A stretch of DNA of 30,044 nucleotides from CAZJKO01 sp964546995 (GTDB lineage: Bacteria; Bacillota_I; Bacilli_A; RF39; UBA660), in assembly GCA_964546995.1 (NCBI GenBank), contig CAZJKO010000009.1, forward strand, positions 1 to 30,044, read 5' to 3'. The translations under genes and the position numbers were made by a program. Below the pieces are notes generated by a model, which made no database searches, had not been told where the DNA came from, and saw only the letters and a list, made by a program, of their open reading frames with translations. Shown here in pieces: positions 1 to 7,375 of this stretch. The stretch's first letter is position 1, and each line of letters opens with the position of its first letter.

Positions 1-66
1 CTCAGTCGGTAGAGCAAGGGACTGAAAATCCCTGTGTCGCTGGTTCGATTCCCGCCGGAGCCACCA
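1..66 (+). tRNA. tRNA-Phe (GAA), 5' end cut off by the window edge
   Basis: The window opens inside the D arm. The anticodon stem AGGGA/TCCCT encloses the loop CTGAAAA at 22-28, giving anticodon GAA at 24-26. The T loop TTCGATT lies at 44-50 and an encoded CCA ends the gene at 64-66. The T stem (39-43 with 51-55) has one T-C mismatch at 41/53, which is unusual but leaves the arm recognisable. The 5' acceptor strand is outside the window. It is the first of three closely spaced tRNA genes. Confidence 0.93.
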
Positions 67-94
67 TTTTTTAATAAAAAATTTTCATAGTTAT

Positions 95-171
<77 letters not shown>

Positions 172-175
172 GAAT

Positions 176-252
176 CGGGAAGTGGCTCAACTTGGTAGAG
201 CACTTGGTTTGGGACCAAGGGGTTGCAGGTTCAAATCCTGTCTTCCCGACCA
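176..252 (+). tRNA. tRNA-Pro (UGG)
   Basis: The acceptor CGGGAAG at 176-182 pairs with CTTCCCG at 242-248, followed by A and CCA (250-252). The anticodon arm CTTGG/CCAAG holds the loop TTTGGGA with anticodon TGG at 210-212. It is the last gene of the cluster; a hairpin and T-run follow about 12 bp downstream. Its cognate synthetase, proS, is also in this window near 9.9 kb, though the two are not linked transcriptionally. Confidence 0.96.
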
Positions 253-263
253 GATTTGAAATT

Positions 264-290
264 AAAGGCTTATATTTAAGTCTTTTTTTT
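264..290 (+). terminator. Intrinsic terminator of the tRNA cluster
   Basis: A short hairpin, roughly GGCTTA with TAAGTC including one G-T pair, is followed by eight T residues (283-290). It sits just after tRNA-Pro and separates the tRNA transcript from the convergent nuclease gene on the minus strand. Confidence 0.6.
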
Positions 291-323
291 GTATTTCCCC
301 TTGGTCCCAAAATATAATCCTGT

Positions 324-1064
324 TCACAAATTAATTTGATCGAACAGCATTTCTAAAGCATCCTCTCTAATACTAAATGTTGTCCCATGATCGTATATTT
401 GTCCAAATTTTCTGCCTTTTTTATATACTCCAATAGAAAAAGTTATTCTAATAAACCCTTTTTCAATTAATTTTAAGAAAGCATCAAAACCTTTCAATTG
501 ATAAAATTGGACAGTACGATATCGAAAATATATTTGACCAAGTTCATATTTTCTATCAGCTTTTACAAATGCTAAATATTTCAGTTTACGATATATTTTT
601 TCTTCTAGCATTTCGAAAGACCATTTTGACAAATTATCTATAAGTTTATATTCACCGTTAAATACATTTAAAATAACATTTTTTTGTTCATAATCAACTG
701 TCAAATTACCAATATAATTTTTATTAATATACACTTTTCGGGTACAATAAAGTGATACATTTAGAATTTTAAATTGTGGATATTCCTTATCTGGATATCC
801 ATATTTTTCTTGTAATCGTTTAATTTCAAATAGATAACTATCTGGTGTCGCATTAAATAATGAAATATAAGGTTCTCGGTTGCTGCATTTTGTTTTAATT
901 TCAATACCACGATAATCGGCTATTTCAAAATTTTCTGTTTCTTTACCTAACTGTTTTTCAAATGTAATACCAACTCCAGAATGACCTTTAGTACAACTTG
1001 GAATCCATCCTTTCTTTTTTATTCTTTGAAATTGATCTTTAAGATCTAAAAATTCATTGTTCAT
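324..1064 (-). CDS. MvaI/BcnI-family type II restriction endonuclease-like protein, solitary
   Basis: A 246-residue protein resembling the MvaI/BcnI family of MutH-like monomeric nucleases. Visible landmarks are a glycine-rich GHSGVGITFE segment (residues 27-36, with Glu36) and the PD-(D/E)XK-type core D50-x4-E55-x-K57 in ADYRGIEIKTK. The family's catalytic order is known; the assignment of these residues is by pattern. The start ATG follows a GAGGGTG ribosome site. No DNA methyltransferase or specificity gene lies next to it; the neighbours are a tRNA cluster and lon. It could be an orphan restriction enzyme, a remnant of a restriction-modification island inserted beside tRNAs, or a MutH-like repair nuclease. 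It is more AT-rich than the translation genes nearby. Family call fairly sure, biological role unsure. Confidence 0.75.
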   Translation of the reverse strand: MNNEFLDLKDQFQRIKKKGWIPSCTKGHSGVGITFEKQLGKETENFEIADYRGIEIKTKCSNREPYISLFNATPDSYLFEIKRLQEKYGYPDKEYPQFKILNVSLYCTRKVYINKNYIGNLTVDYEQKNVILNVFNGEYKLIDNLSKWSFEMLEEKIYRKLKYLAFVKADRKYELGQIYFRYRTVQFYQLKGFDAFLKLIEKGFIRITFSIGVYKKGRKFGQIYDHGTTFSIREDALEMLFDQINL

Positions 1065-1175
1065 TTAACACCCTCACTTTCTAACTCTTATATATTTATT
1101 ATAAAAAGAATAAGAAATTTTCTTTACACTAAAATAAAAAAAATTAAAATTGTTAATGCACCCTAGAGTACAATA

Positions 1176-1193
1176 GCAAATGCTAAAATTTGC
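1176..1193. repeat. Short inverted repeat upstream of lon
   Basis: GCAAAT (1176-1181) and ATTTGC (1188-1193) form an inverted repeat with a 6-nt centre; an overlapping palindrome TAGCAAATGCTA lies at 1174-1185. It is 23-41 bp upstream of the -35 of the lon promoter, so it could be an operator. It does not match the CIRCE or CtsR consensus. Function unknown. Confidence 0.3.
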
Positions 1194-1216
1194 CTGTGAA
1201 ATTCATAGAAAATAAC

Positions 1217-1244
1217 TTGTAATTTTTTGTATATTCGCTATAAT
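1217..1244 (+). promoter_or_regulatory. Promoter of lon, primary sigma type
   Basis: TTGTAA at 1217-1222 and a perfect TATAAT at 1239-1244 are separated by 16 bp. The predicted transcript starts near 1251 and gives a short leader with GGAGGG at 1266-1271 before the ATG at 1279. Confidence 0.6.
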
Positions 1245-1278
1245 AGAAACCAATGTTAATTTTCTGGAGGGACGAACT

Positions 1279-3582
1279 ATGGTTAAAACAAATTTGCCAG
1301 TTTTATTAATTAAAGATATGGTTCTTTTCCCATCCAACGAACTTCGCTTAGAGTTTAGTGAACTAACTCAAAAACAACTTTTGTCCTTAACTGAATCATA
1401 CTATGACAATCACTTGTTAGTAGTAACGCCTTTGGACATATTAGAAATTAACCCTGATGTAACAGAACTACCCAAAATAGGTGTGATTGCCAATATTAAA
1501 ATGAAAATGGATATGCCTAACGGGAAAACGCGTGTAGTTTTAGAAGGCATAAAAAGGGTTTCTGTACTTTCATATACGAAAGATGAAGATTTTTATGAAG
1601 CGATCATTGGATCACAAGATACTCCAGTGTTAGAACCGAAAGAAGAACTTGCATATGTACGTAGCCTAGTAAAACAACTGGAAATATATGTAAACCAAAT
1701 TCCATATATGAGCAATGCTGTACTATCTCAAATATCAGGAGTAACATCTTTAGCAAAAGTCACGGATATTGTAGCTTCCTTTTTTCCATCATCTATTGCG
1801 CGAAAATTAGAGCTTTTAGAAGAAAATAATCCTACAGAACGTGTGAAAATGTTAATTGATGACATGAATCAAGATATACAAGTTTTAGAACTTGAAAAAA
1901 AAATTGAAGACGAAGTGAATCATCGATTAGAAGAAGGACAAAAAGAATATGTCTTACGTGAAAAATTGAACGTAATTCGGCAAGAGCTAGGAGAAATTAA
2001 TGATACAAACATTGAGATAGATCTACTAAAGGAAAAAGCCAATCGTTTAAAGTGTTCTCCAACAGTTCGTTCTAGAATAATAGAAGAAATTAATCGCTAC
2101 CGTGTAAATCCTAATTCACCAGAGATGGGCTCAGTAAGACATTATATTGATTGGATGCTTTCCTTACCATGGTGCAATTATACCAAAGATGTTAGTGATT
2201 TAAACAAAGTAAAAGCTGTTTTAGATTCAACACATTATGGTTTGGAACAAGTAAAGTTACGTATTTTAGAGTATTTAGCTGTAAAACAAAAAACACATCA
2301 AGTAAAAACTCCAGTAATATGTTTAGTTGGGCCGCCAGGTGTTGGTAAAACGTCTTTGGCAAAAAGTATTGCTAAAAGTCTTGGCAGAAGAGTAGCTAAA
2401 ATTTCAGTTGGTGGAATTAATGATGAAGCAGAAATAATTGGTCATAGAAGAACTTACATCGGAGCAGCACCAGGAAGAATTATTCAAGAAATAAAAAAAG
2501 CAGGTACGACTAATCCAGTATTTATTATTGATGAAATCGATAAGATGACCAAAGATATCAAAGGTGATCCAGCTTCAAGTTTATTAGAGGTTTTAGATCC
2601 AGAGCAAAATAGTCATTTTTCAGATCACTATATTGAAGAAGACTTCGATTTGTCTAAAGTCTTATTTGTTGCAACAGCAAATTATATTGACCAAATTCCT
2701 CCTGAATTGCAAGATCGGTTAGAAGTGATCGAGTTATCATCTTATACCGAATACGAAAAATTAGATATAGCAAAATCATACATTGTTCCAAAATTATTAG
2801 AAGAACATGGATTAACTGAAATTGAAGTTCAATTGGAAGATTCAGCAATTTTATCCATGATAAGACATTATACACGCGAAGCAGGAGTCCGTGACTTGGA
2901 AAGAGTAATTGCTTCATTATTTAGGAAAATTGCAAAAAAACTATTACTTGAAAAAGAAATTGCTAGTTATCAAGTGACTGACAAAAATATTTCATCTTTT
3001 TTAGGAAGAAAAAAAAATCACAATTATTTATGTAATGAAAAACAAGTTGGAATTGTAAATGCCTTAGCATATACTCCTTATGGCGGTGAAGTTTTACAAG
3101 TAGAAGCAACTTGTTATCAAGGACGTGGTAATTTGTTGCTCACTGGATCATTAGGTGAAATAATGAAAGAATCAGCACAGATTGCTCTTAGTTATGTTAA
3201 AACTTATTCAGAAGATCTTGGAATAGAAAAAAAACAATTGGATAAATTAGATACCCATATTCACATACCACTGAATCAAATTCCAAAAGAAGGACCTAGT
3301 GCTGGAGCAGCGATTACTTTAACGTTAATTAGTTTATTTACAAATAGAGCTGTATCGCATAGAATTGCTCTGACTGGAGAAGTAACTCTACGTGGAAGAA
3401 TTTTACCAGTTGGTGGAATTAAGGAAAAATTACTAGGAGCGATTCGTAATGGTATTAAAACAATCTATTTGCCAAATGGAAATAAGCGCGATTTAGAAGA
3501 AATACCTAAAGAAATTTTGAACCAGATAGAAATCATTTTTGTAAATCACATGAATGAACTAATTTCATATGTTTTTTCTTAA
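1279..3582 (+). CDS. lon: ATP-dependent protease La (LonA)
   Basis: Cytosolic AAA+ serine protease that unfolds and degrades damaged and regulatory proteins. At 767 residues it has the usual LonA length. Order: N-terminal LON substrate domain (about 3-200), coiled-coil linker, AAA+ module with Walker A GPPGVGKT (351-358) and Walker B IIDEID (416-421), sensor region near 465-480, then the protease domain with nucleophile Ser674 in PKEGPSAG and the dyad Lys717 in GGIKEK. No transmembrane insertion, so this is the bacterial LonA form and not LonB. A strong GGAGGG site sets the start 8 bp downstream. It has its own promoter and a strong terminator (3606-3638), so it is monocistronic. In Bacilli lon is often placed a few genes before spoVID-valS, as here. 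Confidence 0.97.
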   Translation: MVKTNLPVLLIKDMVLFPSNELRLEFSELTQKQLLSLTESYYDNHLLVVTPLDILEINPDVTELPKIGVIANIKMKMDMPNGKTRVVLEGIKRVSVLSYTKDEDFYEAIIGSQDTPVLEPKEELAYVRSLVKQLEIYVNQIPYMSNAVLSQISGVTSLAKVTDIVASFFPSSIARKLELLEENNPTERVKMLIDDMNQDIQVLELEKKIEDEVNHRLEEGQKEYVLREKLNVIRQELGEINDTNIEIDLLKEKANRLKCSPTVRSRIIEEINRYRVNPNSPEMGSVRHYIDWMLSLPWCNYTKDVSDLNKVKAVLDSTHYGLEQVKLRILEYLAVKQKTHQVKTPVICLVGPPGVGKTSLAKSIAKSLGRRVAKISVGGINDEAEIIGHRRTYIGAAPGRIIQEIKKAGTTNPVFIIDEIDKMTKDIKGDPASSLLEVLDPEQNSHFSDHYIEEDFDLSKVLFVATANYIDQIPPELQDRLEVIELSSYTEYEKLDIAKSYIVPKLLEEHGLTEIEVQLEDSAILSMIRHYTREAGVRDLERVIASLFRKIAKKLLLEKEIASYQVTDKNISSFLGRKKNHNYLCNEKQVGIVNALAYTPYGGEVLQVEATCYQGRGNLLLTGSLGEIMKESAQIALSYVKTYSEDLGIEKKQLDKLDTHIHIPLNQIPKEGPSAGAAITLTLISLFTNRAVSHRIALTGEVTLRGRILPVGGIKEKLLGAIRNGIKTIYLPNGNKRDLEEIPKEILNQIEIIFVNHMNELISYVFS

Positions 3583-3605
3583 TGGCGATGATGCTTTTCT
3601 GTGAT

Positions 3606-3638
3606 AAAAACTTATACATATTATTTGTATAAGTTTTT
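3606..3638 (+). terminator. Intrinsic terminator after lon
   Basis: A 13-bp perfect stem, AAAAACTTATACA with TGTATAAGTTTTT, encloses a 7-nt loop (3619-3625). The 3' arm ends in TTTTT. The flanking A and T runs make it potentially bidirectional. Confidence 0.85.
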
Positions 3639-3645
3639 AAATTTC

Positions 3646-3674
3646 GTCTATTTTCTCTCCCTATTACATATATT
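3646..3674 (+). promoter_or_regulatory. Candidate sporulation (sigma-E-like) promoter before spoVID
   Basis: GTCTATTT (3646-3653) and CATATATT (3667-3674) are 13 bp apart. This resembles the Bacillus sigma-E pattern of a GTCATATT-type -35 and CATACAAT-type -10. No convincing TTGACA/TATAAT pair is seen before the gene. The match is by eye and both boxes deviate at one or two positions. Confidence 0.4.
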
Positions 3675-3700
3675 TTAAAGAAAAGAAAGGAGAAAAGAGA

Positions 3701-4609
3701 ATGAAACAAGTAATACCTTTTCATAAAGAAATTTTATTTAAAACGATGATCGGAGAGATCACTAGCATTTCATTAGAACATACTCTAAAATCAACGGATG
3801 ATCATCATATCGAAGGAGATTTTATTGTTAGTGGTAGTTATAAAATGACAGAAGCTAGCCAATTGGAAGAAAAATTTAGTTATAAAATTCCTTTAGATAT
3901 TACCATCGATGAGCGTTACGATATGAAGAGCTGCAAAATTGATATTGATGATTTTTATTATGAAATTGTCAACGAAGAAATTCTAAAGGTAAATATTGAT
4001 GTATTGTTAGAAGGATTAGAAGAAATAAAAAAGGAACCAGTAGCAGTATTATTAGACGAGGAAAGAACCGAACAAGAATTGATAGAGACAATAGATGATA
4101 AGTCAAATGAGGAAGGATTGATAGCTATTCAACCAGAAGATGAGAACCTCAAAGAGGTAAGGGAAGGAACCAAACAAGATTTTCAAACAGAAAAGCCAAT
4201 AGATTTTGCTTCTAATAGTAGTGTTGATCAGGACAGCTTTGAAAATGTAGAAGCTATCTTAAAAGAAGAAAAAGAAACGATCAAGAATAATGAAACAGAA
4301 ACTGATCTAATTAATACGAGCAATATGAATGTTAAGGATAAAGATACAACAAACACGAGTTTAAAAGAAAAAAATGTAGAACAGGAATCTGTTTCATCCA
4401 ATAATTTAGGATCTATTTTTTCTGCCTTCCGTGATACGGAAGAAACATTTCAATCGTATTCCGTATATATCGTTAGAGAAAATGATACATTAGATAGTAT
4501 TTTAGATCGATATCAAATCACAAAAGAAGAACTTACAAATTATAATAATTTAGATAATTTTACACTTGGATCAAAATTAGTCATTCCATGTCCTAAAAAA
4601 GATGAATAG
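3701..4609 (+). CDS. spoVID: SpoVID-like spore coat morphogenetic protein with C-terminal LysM
   Basis: A 302-residue cytosolic protein (no signal peptide). Residues 1-110 resemble the SpoVID N-terminal domain, which in Bacillus recruits coat proteins in the mother cell. A long acidic, low-complexity linker (about 115-245, rich in E, D, N, T) leads to a LysM domain at about 254-298 (YIVRENDT...TLGSKLVIP), a motif that in SpoVID binds lipid II and peptidoglycan precursors. The start follows GAAAGGAG. It overlaps the next gene by 8 bp. Placement before a YsxE-like gene and valS is the same as Bacillus spoVID-ysxE-valS, which supports the name. A sigma-E-like promoter candidate precedes it. Low similarity in the linker is expected for the family. 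Confidence 0.8.
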   Translation: MKQVIPFHKEILFKTMIGEITSISLEHTLKSTDDHHIEGDFIVSGSYKMTEASQLEEKFSYKIPLDITIDERYDMKSCKIDIDDFYYEIVNEEILKVNIDVLLEGLEEIKKEPVAVLLDEERTEQELIETIDDKSNEEGLIAIQPEDENLKEVREGTKQDFQTEKPIDFASNSSVDQDSFENVEAILKEEKETIKNNETETDLINTSNMNVKDKDTTNTSLKEKNVEQESVSSNNLGSIFSAFRDTEETFQSYSVYIVRENDTLDSILDRYQITKEELTNYNNLDNFTLGSKLVIPCPKKDE

Positions 4610-5501
4610 TATAAATGACATTTTAAAAAAATGTCGATTAACGCCTAAACGATATACAATAATAAAAAATGTAAGAATTATTGACACAGATCAAGGCAAG
4701 TTTATTTTAAAGAAAAAAAAGCGTTTAGATAAATCGAAAGTATATCAATATTTATCATCCCGTGGTTTTACAAATTTTCCAAAAGAATATAATGATCTAG
4801 AAAAAGATGAGTATGAAGTCTATCCTTATATAGAAACGATTGCAACACCAGATGAGCAAAAGGCATTAGATATGATTTATTTGATGAGTCTTTTACATAA
4901 TAAAACAACGTTTTATAAAAATTCGGATTTAAACGATATTAAAGAAACTTATGAGCAATTAGATAAAAAAATATCTTATTTAACTTACTACTATCATGAT
5001 TTACAAGATATCATAGAACAACATACATTTATGTCTCCTAGTGAATATCTCTTAATGAGAAACATTTCTAAAATTTATGCAGCGCTATTTTATTCAAAAA
5101 ACGAGTTAGAACATTGGTATAGTATTGTATCTCAAAAAAAGAAAGAACGTTATGTAATGATACACAATAATCTTTCATTAGATCACTTATTAGAATCTGA
5201 ATCACCGTATTTGATTAGTTGGGACTATGCTAAAATGGATAGCCCTATTTACGATGTCATGACATTTTATAAAAAGTATTTTCACACATTGGATTTTAAT
5301 CAATTGCTAAATGTGTATGAATCAAAATATCCTTTGTTAGAAGAAGAGAGAATTCTAATGAATATTTTACTATCCATTCCAGAAAAACTGGAGCTAGATA
5401 AAAAAGAATACGAAAATACACGGGCGATTAAGAATATGATTACATTGTTGGATGATACAAACAATTTGATCTCAAAACAGCAATCTGCAAACGCCAATTA
5501 A
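4602..5501 (+). CDS. ysxE: YsxE/CotS-like spore coat pseudokinase
   Basis: A 299-residue protein with a kinase-like (aminoglycoside phosphotransferase/CotS) fold. Visible pieces are the hinge region EVYPYIETI (72-80), a Brenner-like segment IHNNLSLDHLL (187-197) and a DFG-position SWDYAKMDSPIYDV (206-219). The catalytic Asp expected after His188 is Asn189, so it is probably a pseudoenzyme or weakly active. ATG overlaps the stop of spoVID by 8 bp, indicating translational coupling. In Bacillus, ysxE is the gene between spoVID and valS and belongs to the spore coat protein family of CotS. Substrate, if any, is unknown. Sporulation role is inferred from family and context. Confidence 0.78.
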   Translation: MNSINDILKKCRLTPKRYTIIKNVRIIDTDQGKFILKKKKRLDKSKVYQYLSSRGFTNFPKEYNDLEKDEYEVYPYIETIATPDEQKALDMIYLMSLLHNKTTFYKNSDLNDIKETYEQLDKKISYLTYYYHDLQDIIEQHTFMSPSEYLLMRNISKIYAALFYSKNELEHWYSIVSQKKKERYVMIHNNLSLDHLLESESPYLISWDYAKMDSPIYDVMTFYKKYFHTLDFNQLLNVYESKYPLLEEERILMNILLSIPEKLELDKKEYENTRAIKNMITLLDDTNNLISKQQSANAN

Positions 5502-5690
5502 AAGAAGAATCAACTCTATAAAAAGAAGAAGCGCGTTAATTTTACTAGTAATAAAAATTAAAAGAAACGATTGATAAAAAATAACGACCATTAAAGCGAT
5601 TAAGGAAGCAAGGTAAATCAGACTTTGCCTTCTTTTTATTTTACACATTTCGCATCGACAAAAGAAACCATGTTTTTTCTTAAATGACAT
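5472..5690 (-). CDS. Small membrane protein with cysteine-rich N terminus
   Basis: A 72-residue protein. The N terminus is basic with Cys residues (FFCRCEMCKIKRR, about 10-22), followed by two hydrophobic segments (about 26-45 and 48-70), suggesting a small two-helix membrane protein. The start at 5690 is chosen because AGGTGAT lies directly upstream; a longer reading frame extends through the promoter region and is less likely. Its 3' end overlaps the ysxE-like gene antisense by 30 bp. Divergent from the deacetylase gene, with a near-identical start region. I do not recognise the family; C-x-C-x2-C could bind metal but this is untested. Confidence 0.55.
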   Translation of the reverse strand: MSFKKKHGFFCRCEMCKIKRRQSLIYLASLIALMVVIFYQSFLLIFITSKINALLLFIELILLLIGVCRLLF

Positions 5691-5818
5691 AGTATCACCT
5701 ATTATAAAGTATGAAAAAGGGAAAAAAAGGTGAAAAGCATTTATAAAATATAAAATGAATGAAAACAAACTAGCTAAATTTCTTTTTTTTCGTTATAATA
5801 ACAATAGGTGATACTATG
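5688..5818. repeat. 16-nt inverted repeat covering both divergent translation starts
   Basis: AATAGGTGATACTATG occurs on the plus strand at 5803-5818 and on the minus strand at 5703-5688. In each case it contains the ribosome site and the ATG of one of the two divergent genes. A TATAAT lies just upstream of the plus copy (5794-5799), implying a very short leader. Confidence 0.75.
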
Positions 5819-7069
5819 AGACAAAAAAGAAAATGTTTTTTGCTTAGTTTATTATTTATTTTCTGTGTTTTAATAGGGTTAATGTTTCTGTTTTCTAAAG
5901 ATAAAAATGTGACTGAAGAGTGGAAAATGAAAAGCTTAATCGGATTGACTTTGGAAGAAGTAAAAAAGTATGCCGAGGAAACATCGTTAGAATTAGAAAT
6001 AGAAGAAATTTATTCAAATGAATACAAGGAAAAGGAAATCATTTCTCAAAGTATGGAGGTAGATACACCATTCAAAAAAAAGGACCATTTAAAAGTTGTG
6101 GTATCGAAAGGTCCTATTCCGATAGAAGTATATCGTGAAAATAAGGTAGACGAGTTAGGAAAAGTACCGATTATGATGTATCATAAAATTGTAAATAAAA
6201 AGAGTAATGAGACGAAATATACAGGTGGGAATGTCGATAAAGAAGGATATAATCGTACGCAAGAAGCTTTTCGTGAAGATTTAGAATTTTATTATCAATC
6301 AGGTTATCGTATGATTAGATTAGAGGACTATATAAAAGGTAAAATTGATACAGAATTAGGGAAAAGTCCTATTGTGATTACCTTTGATGATGGAAATGAA
6401 GATAATATGAAGGTATTGGGAGTAGATGAAGCGGGGAATTTAGAAATCGATCCTAACTGTGCTGTAGGAATTTTAGAATCGTTTAAAGAAAAATATCCTG
6501 ATTTTCATGTAACGGCGACCTTTTTTGTAAATGAGGAGTTGTTCCACCAAGAAGAATACAATGAACAAATTTTAACTTGGTTATCGAATCATGGATACGA
6601 TGTTGGAAATCATACGATGACGCATCCTGATTTTACGAAAATTAATAAGGAACAAGCACAAAAAGAAGTGGGAGGAGTATACGAATTATTAGAAAAGTAT
6701 ATGAAAGGCAAGTATGTTTCGATTGTTGCGCTTCCATATGGATCTCCTTATAAGTTGACACACGAGAATTACGAAGTGATTTTGAATGGTCATTACAATG
6801 GGTTATCGTATGAGACAAAAGCAGCATTGAGAGTAGGTTGGGAAGCGGAAAAATCACCATTTGATAATGACTTTAATCCTTTTTTCATAAAAAGAATTAG
6901 AGCGTATGACAACAATGGAATTGATTTTGATATTAAAATGAATTTTCGTCTATTAGAAAATACACGTTACATTTCTGATGGAGATTCAAACACAATCGTC
7001 ATCAATGAATTAGATAAAAACCGTCTAATAGACACAACTGGGTATAAAGTTATTACGATTAACGAATAA
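5816..7069 (+). CDS. Membrane-anchored PASTA-domain polysaccharide deacetylase
   Basis: A 417-residue protein: short basic N terminus, one transmembrane anchor (about 7-27), a PASTA domain (about 38-100, SLIGLTLEEVKKYAEE... VVVSKGP), then a NodB-homology deacetylase domain. Catalytic landmarks are TFDDG (189-193, metal Asp192 and base Asp191), the metal motif NHTMTH (His266, His270) and LPYGSPY (306-312). NodB enzymes remove N-acetyl groups from chitin-like or peptidoglycan sugars; the PASTA domain, known to bind peptidoglycan or muropeptides, suggests cell-wall substrate at the outer surface. The combination of PASTA and NodB in one chain is uncommon. Start follows AGGTGAT. A large insertion after TFDDG (about 194-230) is notable. 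The gene ends just before the valS T-box promoter. Confidence 0.85.
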   Translation: MRQKRKCFLLSLLFIFCVLIGLMFLFSKDKNVTEEWKMKSLIGLTLEEVKKYAEETSLELEIEEIYSNEYKEKEIISQSMEVDTPFKKKDHLKVVVSKGPIPIEVYRENKVDELGKVPIMMYHKIVNKKSNETKYTGGNVDKEGYNRTQEAFREDLEFYYQSGYRMIRLEDYIKGKIDTELGKSPIVITFDDGNEDNMKVLGVDEAGNLEIDPNCAVGILESFKEKYPDFHVTATFFVNEELFHQEEYNEQILTWLSNHGYDVGNHTMTHPDFTKINKEQAQKEVGGVYELLEKYMKGKYVSIVALPYGSPYKLTHENYEVILNGHYNGLSYETKAALRVGWEAEKSPFDNDFNPFFIKRIRAYDNNGIDFDIKMNFRLLENTRYISDGDSNTIVINELDKNRLIDTTGYKVITINE

Positions 7070-7073
7070 ACAG

Positions 7074-7102
7074 TTGCAAATTGAAAGGGATTCCGATATA
7101 AT
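7074..7102 (+). promoter_or_regulatory. Promoter of the T-box valS-proS operon
   Basis: TTGCAA (7074-7079) and perfect TATAAT (7097-7102) are separated by 17 bp. The predicted start near 7109 fits the beginning of the T-box leader. The promoter lies directly after the stop codon of the deacetylase gene. Confidence 0.8.
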
Positions 7103-7103
7103 A

Positions 7104-7358
7104 CTGATAGAAAACGGTGAACTTGAGGAGTACATGACTTTGGGAAGCTAGAGAATCTGTGGTATATTATTGGTGCAAACAGATCGAAAAATCATGGAAG
7201 GTAGCAAGGGAGTTTTATTCTTAAGTAAATAGAGAATGACGTTGCTTCGCGTTAAGAAGAGAAAGTGCACAAGAGACCATTTGAGATAGTCTCTGTGAAG
7301 TAAGGTGGTACCGCGAAATAACTTCGTCCTTATAACAGTTTGTTATGAGGATTTTTTT
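7104..7358 (+). promoter_or_regulatory. T-box riboswitch leader (tRNA-Val sensing)
   Basis: The conserved T-box AGGTGGTACCGCG is at 7303-7315, followed by the terminator hairpin 7327-7351 and T7. The upstream part shows Stem I features: AGAGA near 7150, an apical arm with ATCTGT/ACAGAT and the distal-loop GGTGCAA. On the 3' side the segment GGAAG-GTA-GC places GTA (Val codon) at 7201-7203 as the likely specifier. T-boxes pair with uncharged tRNA through the specifier and the acceptor end, favouring the antiterminator. A valine codon matches the downstream gene valS. The exact specifier register is by pattern; GGT would be the one-base-shifted alternative. Confidence 0.93.
7327..7358 (+). terminator. 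Regulated terminator of the T-box leader
   Basis: A 10-bp stem (TCCTTATAAC with GTTATGAGGA, one G-T pair) with a 5-nt loop is followed by seven T residues. It lies 12 bp after the T-box sequence, as expected for the competing terminator. Confidence 0.88.
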
Positions 7359-7375
7359 ATGGAAGGAGAAGGAAG

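Noticed and set aside
1174..1193. CIRCE or CtsR operator before lon
   Set aside because: The inverted repeat lacks the TTAGCACTC-N9-GAGTGCTAA and GGTCAAA patterns; listed only as an unassigned repeat.
2654..2917. Open frame on the minus strand inside lon
   Set aside because: It lies wholly within the well-supported lon gene, has no ribosome site and no recognisable domain.
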